DNA from: an uncultured Erythrobacter sp.
Lineage (GTDB): Bacteria; Pseudomonadota; Alphaproteobacteria; Sphingomonadales; Sphingomonadaceae
Length of the DNA stretch: 64,000 bases
Direction: 5' to 3'
NCBI GenBank assembly: GCA_947499505.1
Contig: CANMOQ010000004.1
Span: 62,001 to 126,000 of the forward strand
This document shows, one piece after another, positions 18,054 through 27,018 of this stretch (positions are counted from its first letter, which is position 1; the number at the start of each line of letters is the position of its first letter). Made by a program: the position numbers and the translations under genes. Under the pieces are notes generated by a model. It had not been told where the DNA came from. It did not search any database and was given only the letters and a program-made list of their open reading frames with translations.

Positions 18054-19502
18054 ATGACCATTGGTCGCATTACCCTTTCTACCCTCATCGCAATCTCATT
18101 GGCCGCTTGCGGCGGCGGTGGTGGCTCTGGCCAAACCGCTGGCGGAGGAGGAGGCGGCACTGGTGGCGGAACCGGCGGGGGCGGCGGCGGAGGCACCGCC
18201 GGATGTGCGCTTGCTGATCAGCAGCAATTCGCCAAAGACGTGATCGACGAATGGTATCTGTTTCCCAATCTGATCGACAACACAGTTCAGGCCAGCAACT
18301 TTACCGACCTTCAGGGCTATCTGGATGCATTGGTCGCCCCTGCCCGCGCCCAGCAGCGTGACCGCGGCTTTACCTTCGCCACCTCCATAGCTGAGGAGAA
18401 CGCACTGATTAACTCCGGCTCGAACGCCGGGTTTGGGATCAGGCTCGCCTATGACACAGTCAACAATCGTGTATTCGTGCTGGAAGCCTATGAAAATGCG
18501 CCTGGATTCGGCGCCGGGATTGATCGTGGCACAGAACTGCTGGCGATCGGGACCAGCAGCGGCAATTTGCAGAACGTCTCTTCGCTGATGTCCTCCGGCG
18601 GACCGCAATCGGTCATCAATGCGCTCGGCCCATCCACGGCTGGCACGACCCGGGTGATCCAGTTCCGCACAGCAACCAACACGACCACCGAATCGAGCAT
18701 TACAAAAACCGATTTCGCGCTCGATCCGGTATCTGACCGATATGGCGCGCTGGTTCTCGATGATGCTGGTAAAAAGGTTGGTTATCTCAACCTTCGCACC
18801 TTCATCGTTGCCAGCGCCTCGGACGAGCTGCGTGATGCCTTTGCTCTGTTCCAAAGCGAAGGGGTGACCGAACTGATCATCGATTTCCGTTATAATGGAG
18901 GCGGTTTGGTCGATGTCGCGGATCTGCTCGGCGACCTTCTGGGTCAAGGTCGCACCGGCCAAGTGTTCAGCGAAACGGTCCTGCGGCCTTCAAAATCCGC
19001 AGAGAATTCGACCGAATTGTTCCAAACAGAGGCGAACGCGATCCAGCCAACGAAAATCGCCTTCATTGGCCGTAGAAGCACCGCCTCTGCCAGCGAGCTC
19101 GTGATCAATTCGATGATCCCCTATCTGGGCAACAATATGGCGCTGGTCGGGGATGACACCTCGGGCAAGCCAGTGGGACAGTTTGGTTTTGACCTGACGG
19201 CCTGTGATCTCAGGGTTCGCGCCGTGACGTTCCAAACCAACAATGCCGATGGGAATGGCGAATATTTCACTGGGCTGGCGAGCGAAGTTCCCAACACTTG
19301 CCGGGCGAACGATGACATCTTTACGCCGTTTGGCGATCCAAACGAGGCCTCTATCGCAGCGGCTTTGGATTTTCTGGGCGGGCGCACCTGCACCGCCATC
19401 GGTGCGGCCGGCATCCAGCAAGCGCAAGGCTCTGGGCGTCAATCGATGTTGCAACCAGACCGCCCGAACGCGGCCCAGTTTGAGATCCCAGGGCTGTTCT
19501 AA
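18054..19502 (+). CDS. S41-family (C-terminal processing) peptidase, lipoprotein
   Basis: A 482-residue lipoprotein. A signal peptide ends in the lipobox SLAAC, then comes a long Gly-rich linker. A PDZ-like region follows (FGIRLAYDTVNNRVFVLEAYENAPGFGAGIDRGTELLAI). The tail-specific-protease catalytic domain has IIDFRYNGGGLVDVADLLG and the nucleophile block RRSTASASELV. It should cleave proteins in the periplasm. The 289 bp upstream, between this and the divergent PEBP gene, shows no clear element. Confidence 0.88.
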   Translation: MTIGRITLSTLIAISLAACGGGGGSGQTAGGGGGGTGGGTGGGGGGGTAGCALADQQQFAKDVIDEWYLFPNLIDNTVQASNFTDLQGYLDALVAPARAQQRDRGFTFATSIAEENALINSGSNAGFGIRLAYDTVNNRVFVLEAYENAPGFGAGIDRGTELLAIGTSSGNLQNVSSLMSSGGPQSVINALGPSTAGTTRVIQFRTATNTTTESSITKTDFALDPVSDRYGALVLDDAGKKVGYLNLRTFIVASASDELRDAFALFQSEGVTELIIDFRYNGGGLVDVADLLGDLLGQGRTGQVFSETVLRPSKSAENSTELFQTEANAIQPTKIAFIGRRSTASASELVINSMIPYLGNNMALVGDDTSGKPVGQFGFDLTACDLRVRAVTFQTNNADGNGEYFTGLASEVPNTCRANDDIFTPFGDPNEASIAAALDFLGGRTCTAIGAAGIQQAQGSGRQSMLQPDRPNAAQFEIPGLF

Positions 19503-19522
19503 CGCAAGCGGCCGGAGGACTT

Positions 19523-19921
19523 TTACTCTGCAGTGACGTGAACGACTCTGGCGTCCGCGCCTTGCGAATGCGCGATCGCGGCCGCGATGACCTTGTCAGC
19601 TGAGGCTGGTTTCGCAATCAGCTGTGCGTCCAGTTCGCGAATGCGTTCATTATGGCGATCGAGATCGCCCGAATGCAGGATGTAGGGAATGTCCAAACGC
19701 TCAAGCTCGTGCGCCACCGGGAAGCATGTGCGGTCTTGACCCAGCGACACATCCAGTATTGCCAAATCGATATTGCACCCGTGGGTTTGAATATGCCGGT
19801 GAGCGGCATCGCAATTTGTCGCGGTCAGAACTTCACAGCCGAGATCCTCGGCGGCAAACTCCATATCCATCAGGATCAGAGGCTCATCTTCGAGCAGCAA
19901 TATAGTGTAGCTCTTAGCCAT
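19523..19921 (-). CDS. Single-domain response regulator (LovR-like)
   Basis: A 132-residue receiver domain with no output domain. The acidic pocket is Glu11-Asp12, the phospho-acceptor is Asp57 (AILDVSLG), Ser84 stands at the conserved Thr/Ser position, and Lys104 is in the IAKP motif. Its ATG overlaps the kinase stop codon by one base (TGATG), so the pair is translationally coupled. Single receivers beside LOV kinases, such as Caulobacter LovR and E. litoralis EL_LovR, act as phosphate sinks or inhibitors on the general stress response. That role is inferred here. Confidence 0.88.
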   Translation of the reverse strand: MAKSYTILLLEDEPLILMDMEFAAEDLGCEVLTATNCDAAHRHIQTHGCNIDLAILDVSLGQDRTCFPVAHELERLDIPYILHSGDLDRHNERIRELDAQLIAKPASADKVIAAAIAHSQGADARVVHVTAE

Positions 19922-21003
19922 CACACGCTCCTTACCGGCAATGTGATAACGGCTTTCAGGCCAGTTTCGTTCCAATTGCGCTCTATCGTCCCGTCAGTGG
20001 TAGCGAGCAATCGGTCGACGATTGCTGTGCCCGTCCCCGCCTCAATTTGATCCGGATCGACCAGCGGGCCGCCTTCTTCCGACCAGGTGATGACGAGACC
20101 TTCTTTATCCTGCGCCGGCATCCAGCTGACAGTGACTTTGCCCTCTTCGGCGGCCCAGGCTCCGTGCTTGGTTGCATTGGCCGCGAGCTCGTGGAGGATG
20201 AGGCCGACAATGGAGATGATAGTGAACGGCATGCGCACGCCATTTCCCAGCAAGATCATACGCTCTTCATCGCGGTCATAGGGCAGCAAAACGGCCTTGA
20301 TCGCTTGACCAATATCGATGCTGCCAGACGAGGCATCATCCAAAGTTGTTTCATACGCGCGGCCAAGCGCCTGAATGCGCGAGTTGATCTCATCCGCCTC
20401 GGCGCGAATGCCGCGCACCCGCCCGGTCACATTCACGATGCCAGAGATCACCGCGAACATATTCTTCATGCGGTGCGAGAGCTCGCGCGCCATTTCCTTG
20501 GCATGGCGTCCCTCAGAACGGGCCGCGCGCACGTCGGAGACATCCCATTGGCTACCGAAGAAATATACTAGCTCACCCTCGCTGTTGTAGATCGGGCCAA
20601 GGTGCAAAGCGTTCCAGAATGTGGTGCCGTTCTTGCGGTAGTTAAGCAGCTCAACCACCACCACATCTTCATTGGCCAGCGCTTCGCGAATGCGAGCGAC
20701 CGGCTCTGGATCAGTCTCAGGGCCTTGCAGGAACCGGCACGACCGACCTAATATCTCATCCTCGCCATATCCGGTAAGGCGGCGAAACGCCCGGTTGGCA
20801 AAGAGAATCGGTAGCTCAGGCTGATGTGGATCGCACAGGCAAATCGCCATGCGGGTCTGCGCCATGGCTTGCTCAAACAATACGCCAGATGCGCCAGAAA
20901 ACTGATCGCCCTTGTGCCCCGCACGAAACCTGTCGGGCGCGTCATCAAAACTCAAAGTTGCTTGCTCGGATCTCTTAGGATCGCGTTCTTCGTCGGTGCT
21001 CAC
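19921..21003 (-). CDS. LOV-domain HWE-family histidine kinase (blue-light sensor)
   Basis: A 360-residue soluble kinase. The LOV core spans about residues 45-155, with GRSCRFLQG (adduct-forming Cys89), LLNYRKNGTTFWN, and FFGSQ with the flavin-contacting Gln152. The H-box ELSHRMKN follows (phospho-acceptor His177). The ATPase domain has HELAANATKHGAW (His271) and WSEEGGP (Trp307, Glu309), the two marks of the HWE family. LOV kinases of this build in Erythrobacter litoralis and Brucella autophosphorylate in blue light. The usual Asn before the Cys is Ser here. The output is probably the PhyR/EcfG stress pathway, which fits the promoter at 21065. Confidence 0.93.
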   Translation of the reverse strand: MSTDEERDPKRSEQATLSFDDAPDRFRAGHKGDQFSGASGVLFEQAMAQTRMAICLCDPHQPELPILFANRAFRRLTGYGEDEILGRSCRFLQGPETDPEPVARIREALANEDVVVVELLNYRKNGTTFWNALHLGPIYNSEGELVYFFGSQWDVSDVRAARSEGRHAKEMARELSHRMKNMFAVISGIVNVTGRVRGIRAEADEINSRIQALGRAYETTLDDASSGSIDIGQAIKAVLLPYDRDEERMILLGNGVRMPFTIISIVGLILHELAANATKHGAWAAEEGKVTVSWMPAQDKEGLVITWSEEGGPLVDPDQIEAGTGTAIVDRLLATTDGTIERNWNETGLKAVITLPVRSV

Positions 21004-21064
21004 TGTAATCCGCTTTCCCGAGACAAGAATTGATGCCGCGGTGATATCTGTTCATTGCCATCCA

Positions 21065-21089
21065 AACGGCAATAAGACGCGTGCGTTCC
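21065..21089 (-). promoter_or_regulatory. EcfG-type (general stress response) promoter of the LOV kinase gene
   Basis: Read on the minus strand this is GGAAC (21089-21085), 16 bases, CGTT (21068-21065), the exact EcfG consensus. It lies 62 bp before the kinase start, inside the 242-bp intergenic region. It suggests the light sensor is itself a member of the general stress regulon. Confidence 0.65.
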
Positions 21090-21245
21090 GAGAAATTATC
21101 GCCCTATTCGCGCGCAGATGGGTAAGCCATTGCACCATAGGCATTTTAGCTGAGAGCACGCTGCAATTATTCGCTCTAACGCTGCGGCAAGCCGCGGTTT
21201 TTGGGGCTCAAAGAGGTATTGCGAGACACCAATAACGGTACTCAA

Positions 21246-21680
21246 TCAAATCTCGTAGTCGTCGATCACGCTCATCAAGAACACCAAAAATCCGACCGCA
21301 AAGATCCCGTCTGCGACCAGTCCGCTTGCCACCATTGGATCGACCGTCTGCGCGCCGAACACCTGAGGCGCGAGCAGCGCCAAAATGCCAATCTTGCTCA
21401 GGATACCGGCCCATAATATCGGGCCAAACCGCATCGGCTCGCGCGCGACGTGGAAATAGACGATGCCGAAGCTGAAAATGAACAGGCCAATGATCCGGGC
21501 GTCAATCGTCGCCTCTGGGCTGAGCATGCCAGCAAGGCCAATGATCAAATTGAAGACCGCCGCCGCCCAGAAGAACATCCGCCAATAGCGCGAGACGGAA
21601 TAGACGCTCGCCATGCCAGCGCCTTCGCGCTCGGGCATGGCTTGATCCTCGTCCATCTGGACATCATGCGCATCGTTCAT
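21246..21680 (-). CDS. Four-helix integral membrane protein, unknown function
   Basis: A 144-residue protein. An acidic N-terminal tail (residues 1-25) is followed by four hydrophobic helices and a short acidic end (VIDDYEI). I chose the ATG at 21680 because it overlaps the end of the preceding lipoprotein gene by four bases (ATGA), a sign of coupling; a longer ORF reaches back to 21725. I recognise no family. The pair with the upstream lipoprotein is the only context. Confidence 0.75.
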   Translation of the reverse strand: MNDAHDVQMDEDQAMPEREGAGMASVYSVSRYWRMFFWAAAVFNLIIGLAGMLSPEATIDARIIGLFIFSFGIVYFHVAREPMRFGPILWAGILSKIGILALLAPQVFGAQTVDPMVASGLVADGIFAVGFLVFLMSVIDDYEI

Positions 21681-22111
21681 TCGGATTCTTCTCCAGTGAT
21701 CGGATTGCTGTCGGTGTAGCCGCATCCAAGCAGCGTCGCATCACCCAAATTGACAGTGGCCGTAAATGGATATTTAAAATCGGTCATGTCGTCGCTGCAC
21801 TCGCCTGGAGTGACAGCGATTTGCAGATTCTTACCGGCCAGCTCGCCAGAGAACCCTAGCCCGTTATTCCCAGAAAACCGGCGCACCTCGGCAACCTCAC
21901 CTCCGGGTTTTTCAGGGCTGGTATAGGTTAGCTTGGTGCCTTCGATTGCGATGCTCCAGAATGGCTCAGTCCCGCCCAAACTTATCGTTTCATCAGGGGC
22001 GATGCCGGCAAAGTTCTGAGGCGTGTCAGCGCGGTTGTCACCGCTGGCCGCGCAAGCGGCAAGACTCAATGCCCCCAGCACCCCTAAGCCAGTTCGTCTT
22101 ACGCCAATCAT
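21677..22111 (-). CDS. Small COG3650-like lipoprotein
   Basis: A 144-residue lipoprotein with a signal peptide ending in the lipobox SLAAC. The core GGTEPFWSIAIEGTKLTYTSPE, followed by TPGECSDDMTDFKYPFTATVNLGDATLLGCG, matches a small family of periplasmic proteins related to COG3650, sometimes found with META/HslJ domains. Two conserved Cys suggest a disulfide. I used the ATG at 22111, which has AGAGGTGG upstream. It is the first gene of a two-gene operon with the membrane protein. Confidence 0.75.
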   Translation of the reverse strand: MIGVRRTGLGVLGALSLAACAASGDNRADTPQNFAGIAPDETISLGGTEPFWSIAIEGTKLTYTSPEKPGGEVAEVRRFSGNNGLGFSGELAGKNLQIAVTPGECSDDMTDFKYPFTATVNLGDATLLGCGYTDSNPITGEESE

Positions 22112-22234
22112 CACACATCCACCTCTAAGTGATTGATTGATCATATAAGGATAACCACCTCCCGCGTCACTACTCCGCTGCGGACAGTCGACAAGTTCGT
22201 TTCCATCGCCGCGCGAACGCGCACTCTAACAACA

Positions 22235-22263
22235 AAAAGGCGGGCCCTTCTCAGGACCCGCCC
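22235..22263 (-). terminator. Rho-independent terminator after the fasciclin gene
   Basis: On the minus strand a nine-position stem (one A-C mismatch) with the six-base loop TGAGAA is followed by TTTTT. It lies about 30 bp past the fasciclin stop codon. Confidence 0.8.
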
Positions 22264-22292
22264 TTTCTAAGCTTCGTTCAAAGATGCGCGAA

Positions 22293-22859
22293 TTACTGCG
22301 GCATCAGAACCGAATCGATCACGTGGATCATACCGTTTGAGGCTTCCACATCGGCTGCGGTCACAGTTGCGGTGCCGCCAGCGGCATCGGTCAATACCAC
22401 TGCCCCGTCGACGATATTCGCGGTCAGAGTGCCGCCGTTGACGGTTGGGATTTCATATCCGCCCTCGCCTGCACCTTCAATTGCGCCGGTCAGCGAGGCA
22501 GCATCCACTGCTTGAGCAACAACGTGATAGGTCAGGATCGTGCCTAGGGTCTCCGTGTCCTCGGTGGTAAGCGTTTCGACCGTGCCTTCTGGCAGCTTCG
22601 CGAACGCATCATTGGTTGGCGCGAACACGGTGAATGGGCCTTCGCCTGACAGGGTATCGCCGAGATCAGCGGCGGTTACTGCAGCCACCAGGGTCGAGAA
22701 GTTGTCATCGCCAACGGCAACGTCAACGATCGTGCCCGGTGCGGCTTCTTCTACCGCCATTGCATCTTCGGTTGCGACGTCATCGGTCGCCGCTTCTGGT
22801 GAACAGGCGGCAATCGAGATAGCGATGGTTGAGGCCAGGGCCACTTTAAGGGTGTTCAT
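22293..22859 (-). CDS. Fasciclin (FAS1) domain lipoprotein
   Basis: A 188-residue protein. A signal peptide ends in the lipobox SIAAC, then an Ala/Glu/Asp-rich linker, then one FAS1 domain with FSTLVAAVTAADL, GPFTVFAPTNDAFAKLP and the closing NGMIHVIDSVLMPQ. FAS1 domains mediate adhesion or surface binding. I chose the ATG at 22859, with AAGGATG upstream; the longer ORF start would add residues unlike a signal peptide. A terminator follows. It is divergent from the photolyase-like gene. Confidence 0.88.
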   Translation of the reverse strand: MNTLKVALASTIAISIAACSPEAATDDVATEDAMAVEEAAPGTIVDVAVGDDNFSTLVAAVTAADLGDTLSGEGPFTVFAPTNDAFAKLPEGTVETLTTEDTETLGTILTYHVVAQAVDAASLTGAIEGAGEGGYEIPTVNGGTLTANIVDGAVVLTDAAGGTATVTAADVEASNGMIHVIDSVLMPQ

Positions 22860-23070
22860 AGGGATCATCCTTGTAATCTTTACAAAATTTGGTGTCATTC
22901 GCAGGGGAATGGGAACAAACCGTTTTGTTTGCTCGCTCACAGATACGAACGAGCCGCCCGAATAGATGTTCCGAAATTTATTGTGCATTTGAGCACGAAA
23001 ATTACACAGTTCAGGGTCTGCGCCGCGCATTTTGTTGGAACCCGCACGTGCGCCTCTTGTTGTCCTCTCT

Positions 23071-24288
23071 ATGCAATGGACACCCACTCGCGCCGCTGGC
23101 CTTGAGCAATTTGCGGACTTTCTACCCAAAGCCGGACGGCGCTATGCCGATGCGCGCAATTTTGATGATGGAACAGGCCGCAGCAATGTCTCGCTGCTGT
23201 CGCCGTGGCTGCACGCAGGACTGCTGAACGAGACCGAGATCTGCACCTGTGTGCTGGCTCAGCACAGCCCGCAAAAATCAGAGAAATTCATCGCTGAGGT
23301 GTTCTGGAGGGTCTATTTCAAAGGCTATCTAGAACAGCGCCCCAGCATCTGGTCGCAGTTTTGCGAAGATCGTGATGCGGCCTTTGCTCGGCTAGACGTT
23401 AATACCGGCCTGCAAAAAGCTTATTGCGAGGCGATCGACGGACGTACCGGGATCGAGGCATTCGATGTGTGGGCGCGCGAGCTCGTGGAGACGGGCTATC
23501 TGCATAACCACGCCCGTATGTGGTTCGCCAGCATCTGGATTTTCACGCTTAAGCTCGATTGGCAACTTGGCGCGGACTTCTTCTTGAGGAACCTGATCGA
23601 TGGCGATGCGGCCTCGAACACTCTCAGCTGGCGATGGGTCGCGGGTCTGCACACGAAGGGCAAGACCTATCTCGCTCGCCCGGACAATATCGCCACCTAC
23701 ACGGTCAATCATCCAGACGGCCCGCTGCCAGCTGAAGGCTTGGCCAGCAAAGCGCCTGCCCTTGAAGAACCCCATGACCACCCGAAGCGACCATTGTCGC
23801 TGCCCGATGTCCCTAGCGATGACGCGTTTGCTGAGCCATTTGCTCTGCTGCTGCATGATGAAGCGGCGAGCCACGCGCCGCTGACGCTACCCAAGGTGCC
23901 GAGCTTGGTTATTGGGGCCGCCCGCCCCGCCGCGCGTTCTCCGCATGAGGTGAGCGATAAGGCACTGAGTTTCGCTGAAGAAGCCGTCGCGGATTCGCTT
24001 AGCAAGGCGGCCGATGCGTTTGGCTACAAATCCACCGTTTGGGACAACGAACAAAGCCTTGGTGACTTGCTTTCAGATGCCGGGGTCACGCGGGTCGTAA
24101 CGCGGTATTTGCCGATTGGCTGGACGCGTGATGCGCTGTGGCCGGAGCTGTCCAAACTGGAGGCAGCAGACAATCTCGTCACTCTGCTGCCAGAACTTGA
24201 TCGCGCCACTTGGCCACATGCCAAGGCTGGCTTCTTTGGCGTCAAAAAGCAGATCGAGGGCATCCTGAGAGAGCTCGGCATAGGCTGA
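23071..24288 (+). CDS. Photolyase/cryptochrome FAD-domain protein without N-terminal antenna domain
   Basis: A 405-residue flavoprotein. Residues about 20-212 match the helical FAD-binding domain of the photolyase/cryptochrome family. Key blocks are LSPWLHAGLL, FWRVYFKGYLEQRP, LVETGYLHNHARMWFASIWIF and LIDGDAASNTLSWRWVAG with KGKTYLARPDNI. The roughly 130-residue N-terminal alpha/beta antenna domain of ordinary photolyases is missing. After a Pro-rich linker (213-255), residues 256-405 look like an alpha/beta domain (LLLHDEA, VTRVVTRYLPIGWTRD, WPHAKAGFFGVKKQIEGIL), perhaps the antenna fold moved to the C-terminus. The start is uncertain: ATG at 23071 gives the best family N-terminus, and TTG codons lie at 23032 and 23035. 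Repair or signalling role unknown. Confidence 0.8.
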   Translation: MQWTPTRAAGLEQFADFLPKAGRRYADARNFDDGTGRSNVSLLSPWLHAGLLNETEICTCVLAQHSPQKSEKFIAEVFWRVYFKGYLEQRPSIWSQFCEDRDAAFARLDVNTGLQKAYCEAIDGRTGIEAFDVWARELVETGYLHNHARMWFASIWIFTLKLDWQLGADFFLRNLIDGDAASNTLSWRWVAGLHTKGKTYLARPDNIATYTVNHPDGPLPAEGLASKAPALEEPHDHPKRPLSLPDVPSDDAFAEPFALLLHDEAASHAPLTLPKVPSLVIGAARPAARSPHEVSDKALSFAEEAVADSLSKAADAFGYKSTVWDNEQSLGDLLSDAGVTRVVTRYLPIGWTRDALWPELSKLEAADNLVTLLPELDRATWPHAKAGFFGVKKQIEGILRELGIG

Positions 24289-24373
24289 TGCGAGCCGCCT
24301 GAAATGCATAGTTAACCGGAAACTTACGCCTGCTGCATTACCGTCCCGGAATTGGAAACCGGGACCCAAGACG

Positions 24374-25576
24374 ATGAAATATCCGAACCGTTTGCAAACT
24401 GCTTTGCTGTTCGATCATCCGCACGACATTCTAGAGGCGGCGGTGCGCGATTTCGCTCGGATCGAAGAGATGAAATCGGGTGCAATCTTCAACGTGCCTG
24501 AGACCAATCCGGGCAAATTCTATCGGCTGTTCAACGGTTCAGAAGAATTGATGCTGACCTTTGAATACATCGATGGTCCAGCCAATCCTGATGTGTTCGC
24601 CGCCGCATTGTCATCGACCGTCACCGGCCTTTTATGCCCGGACATTCGCGAACGCATCGCTCGCTCGCGCAGCCACATCCTGCTGGAGGTGTCGCACGGG
24701 GTGATGGGAGGTGTCGAAAACGATCCTAAGATCGCCGAGATGTTTCAGCAGATCGGCGTCAAACAAGCGGGCGCCACGCGGGAGCAATTTGACCGGAGGC
24801 TTCATATCTTGGCTTTGATGAGCCGGATTGTGACCGACCACGCCAACCCATCCGCCGTACATTGGACGCAGTCAGATCAACTGATCTCCGGCGAGATGTT
24901 TGATAGCTTTGCCGCGATGGATGCGCCGAGCCCGCTGCATATCCACCCGTATTTATTCGGACCGCAGGCAGGCCCCGGCGAAGATCAACAGCTCGGCATT
25001 CGCACCTATGGCGCGCGCCATTGGCTGGGCGGAGAGATCCTTATCAAGCCCAATGTGCTGCCTTGGGCCGCCAATTTCGAAACCATCCTCAGCTTCATGA
25101 ATGTGAGCCTGGTGGAGAACGGCTATGTCATCCCGGATGGCGATACGTTCGGGCCAGAAGACCGCAGCCTGTCATACCGAGTGGACTGGCGCGATGCGGA
25201 TCCGAAAGATGGCGAAGCTGGATTGGCGTTTTTTGAGCTCACTCCGCTCAAGCATGTGGCGCATGGCTTTCTCTCGGAGGATCACGTCCCTGACGAGAAC
25301 GCCATCGACGACCGGTCCTTTCCCGCCGGCCTTATGCCTGAGGAGCAGGACGCCAAGGTCGAGCTTGCCAATGAATGGGCCGAGAAACGCGCCATGGCCG
25401 AGAGTATTGGCGGGAGGTTTGAAGTGCGCGCGATTGGAGACGGCGGTGCACCGCCACCTGATCCAGACACGCCAAAGTCCGCCCAGGTCAGCCAGCCAAC
25501 GCCCAGTAATCCGGGCATGCCAAGCCTGAGCGGCAAGGGATTGCGCGCGAAAGTGTTCGGCCGGAAAGGCGTTTAG
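24374..25576 (+). CDS. Conserved hypothetical protein (possibly DUF4261-like)
   Basis: A 400-residue soluble protein with no signal peptide. Residues 1-330 look globular, with AVHWTQSDQLISGEMF and GARHWLGGEILIKPN faintly like DUF4261-type proteins. The end (about 345-400) is Pro-rich and basic (PPPDPDTPKSAQVSQPTPSNPGMP). It follows the photolyase-like gene by 85 bp on the same strand. I cannot assign a function. Confidence 0.65.
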   Translation: MKYPNRLQTALLFDHPHDILEAAVRDFARIEEMKSGAIFNVPETNPGKFYRLFNGSEELMLTFEYIDGPANPDVFAAALSSTVTGLLCPDIRERIARSRSHILLEVSHGVMGGVENDPKIAEMFQQIGVKQAGATREQFDRRLHILALMSRIVTDHANPSAVHWTQSDQLISGEMFDSFAAMDAPSPLHIHPYLFGPQAGPGEDQQLGIRTYGARHWLGGEILIKPNVLPWAANFETILSFMNVSLVENGYVIPDGDTFGPEDRSLSYRVDWRDADPKDGEAGLAFFELTPLKHVAHGFLSEDHVPDENAIDDRSFPAGLMPEEQDAKVELANEWAEKRAMAESIGGRFEVRAIGDGGAPPPDPDTPKSAQVSQPTPSNPGMPSLSGKGLRAKVFGRKGV

Positions 25577-25642
25577 CACGCAAGGATTTAGCCCGTCAGC
25601 ATAGGCTGAGAGACTTCATCACAATGCACTAGATAGGCGTTT

Positions 25643-25879
25643 TTACGCGCTGGCTGCTTCAGCCGCTTCTGCTGCTTCGGCTTCTGCCGCACGGCGCGCA
25701 GCGCGCTCTTCATCGGCGCGCGCGCGGTCTTGCACGGTCTTACGAGCCTGCTCAGCCAAACCACGCCAGGTTTTCTCAGCCCGCAGATGCCGCTCACGCA
25801 CATTGGCGAGATCAGACTTTTCCGCTTGCGCCGCGGCTTCGTCGGCGCGTTCGCTGTAGAATTCGTATGTTTGGGCCAT
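25643..25879 (-). CDS. Small Ala/Glu-rich coiled-coil protein
   Basis: A 78-residue protein, nearly all helical and rich in Ala, Glu and Arg, ending in repeated EAAEAA. It probably forms a coiled coil. The N-terminal MAQTYEFYSERADEAAAQAE pattern is common in small proteins of sphingomonads, with no known role. The convergent 400-residue gene ends 66 bp away. Confidence 0.65.
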   Translation of the reverse strand: MAQTYEFYSERADEAAAQAEKSDLANVRERHLRAEKTWRGLAEQARKTVQDRARADEERAARRAAEAEAAEAAEAASA

Positions 25880-26094
25880 GCAATGGTCTCTCTTTATGCT
25901 CCGGCTCAGCAGGGGTCAGAGTGCATGCGAGCACTTGGCCTGTCGTGCCGCCCGCAACGCGCAGCGGCGCCAGATTCTTTGGATAGGCCGATAGGTTAGC
26001 AGATTTATGCGCAAACACCTAATTTGCGCTGCTTTCTTGGTAAACGCGCGCGCAAGCACTCGCGCCCAGCGGCGACCATGCTCACCTGTTGTGG

Positions 26095-27018
26095 CTAGGC
26101 AGCCTTGTCGACCGAGCGCCCGCGTCCGAACAAGCGGCTGAAGAAACCACGCTTCTTTGGTTCAGGCTCAGGCGCTTCTTCCATGATCTCATCGACCTTG
26201 CGGCGCAGATCTGCCCCAGAGAATTCCTTCTCTTCTTCAACCACTTTGCGCTGGATGAAGGTCTCCGCCTCAATCGATGCAAGCTCAGCCGCCGGACGGC
26301 GTTCCGCCACCCGCTCAGTCGCGGGCTTCGCCAAAACGCTGATCAGTTCAGGGCGCATGTCCTCAACCGCTACAACCGCACCGATCCCGATGGGGTGGAG
26401 GTGCTCTTTCACGCGGGCGGCAATCGCTTGCTGACACCTAAGCGCGCGCCACCAACAGCCAACGACGTACTCAACGTAGCGCAAAGGCGCTTGCGGCGGA
26501 TTGTCATCACGGAAGAAGTGGCGCTGTTTGTGGAACAGCAGCGCAGTATTGAGCGGGCCAAAACCCTCAATCTCAAGGTAGAGCTCAATGTCTTCTTCTT
26601 TGCCAGCCCAGGCCGGACCCTCTTCATTGCCGCATTCCGCGATAATCTGGTCAGCGGGCGTATCGGAGAAGGCATAGCCCTCGTCCGTGTAAAGCATGGC
26701 GGCGAGGAAGGGCTCATGCGTCTTGCCCTTTTCAAAGGCGAGATCTGGCGGGTTCGCCGCAACGATAATCACCGTGCTGACCGGCTCACCTTCCAGCCCA
26801 TCGACGCAATCGAACACGTCTTCGAGGCCGTTGATCTCAATCGCATCATGATCAAGCTGGCGGCAAAGCTCAGCCACCGGGGTGTCCATCGTCGCAATAT
26901 GCTCTGAGAGGATTGCCTCTGCGGCATCGAAATCCGAGGCGGCGAACAGCGCATGCAAGCGCGCCTCAAAAGCCTTTTCCCCTTCGGCAGTCGCAAAGAC
27001 TTCCTGCAGCTGATGCAT
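26095..27018 (-). CDS. Conserved hypothetical protein
   Basis: A 307-residue acidic soluble protein. The first 150 residues look globular with alternating hydrophobic strands. A WW pair and Cys at about 180-190 follow. The end is acidic and then strongly basic (PEPEPKKRGFFSRLFGRGRSVDKAA), a tail often seen on membrane- or nucleic-acid-associated proteins. I chose the ATG at 27018, which has AAGGGG eight bases upstream; a TTG two codons earlier is less likely. No family recognised. Confidence 0.7.
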   Translation of the reverse strand: MHQLQEVFATAEGEKAFEARLHALFAASDFDAAEAILSEHIATMDTPVAELCRQLDHDAIEINGLEDVFDCVDGLEGEPVSTVIIVAANPPDLAFEKGKTHEPFLAAMLYTDEGYAFSDTPADQIIAECGNEEGPAWAGKEEDIELYLEIEGFGPLNTALLFHKQRHFFRDDNPPQAPLRYVEYVVGCWWRALRCQQAIAARVKEHLHPIGIGAVVAVEDMRPELISVLAKPATERVAERRPAAELASIEAETFIQRKVVEEEKEFSGADLRRKVDEIMEEAPEPEPKKRGFFSRLFGRGRSVDKAA

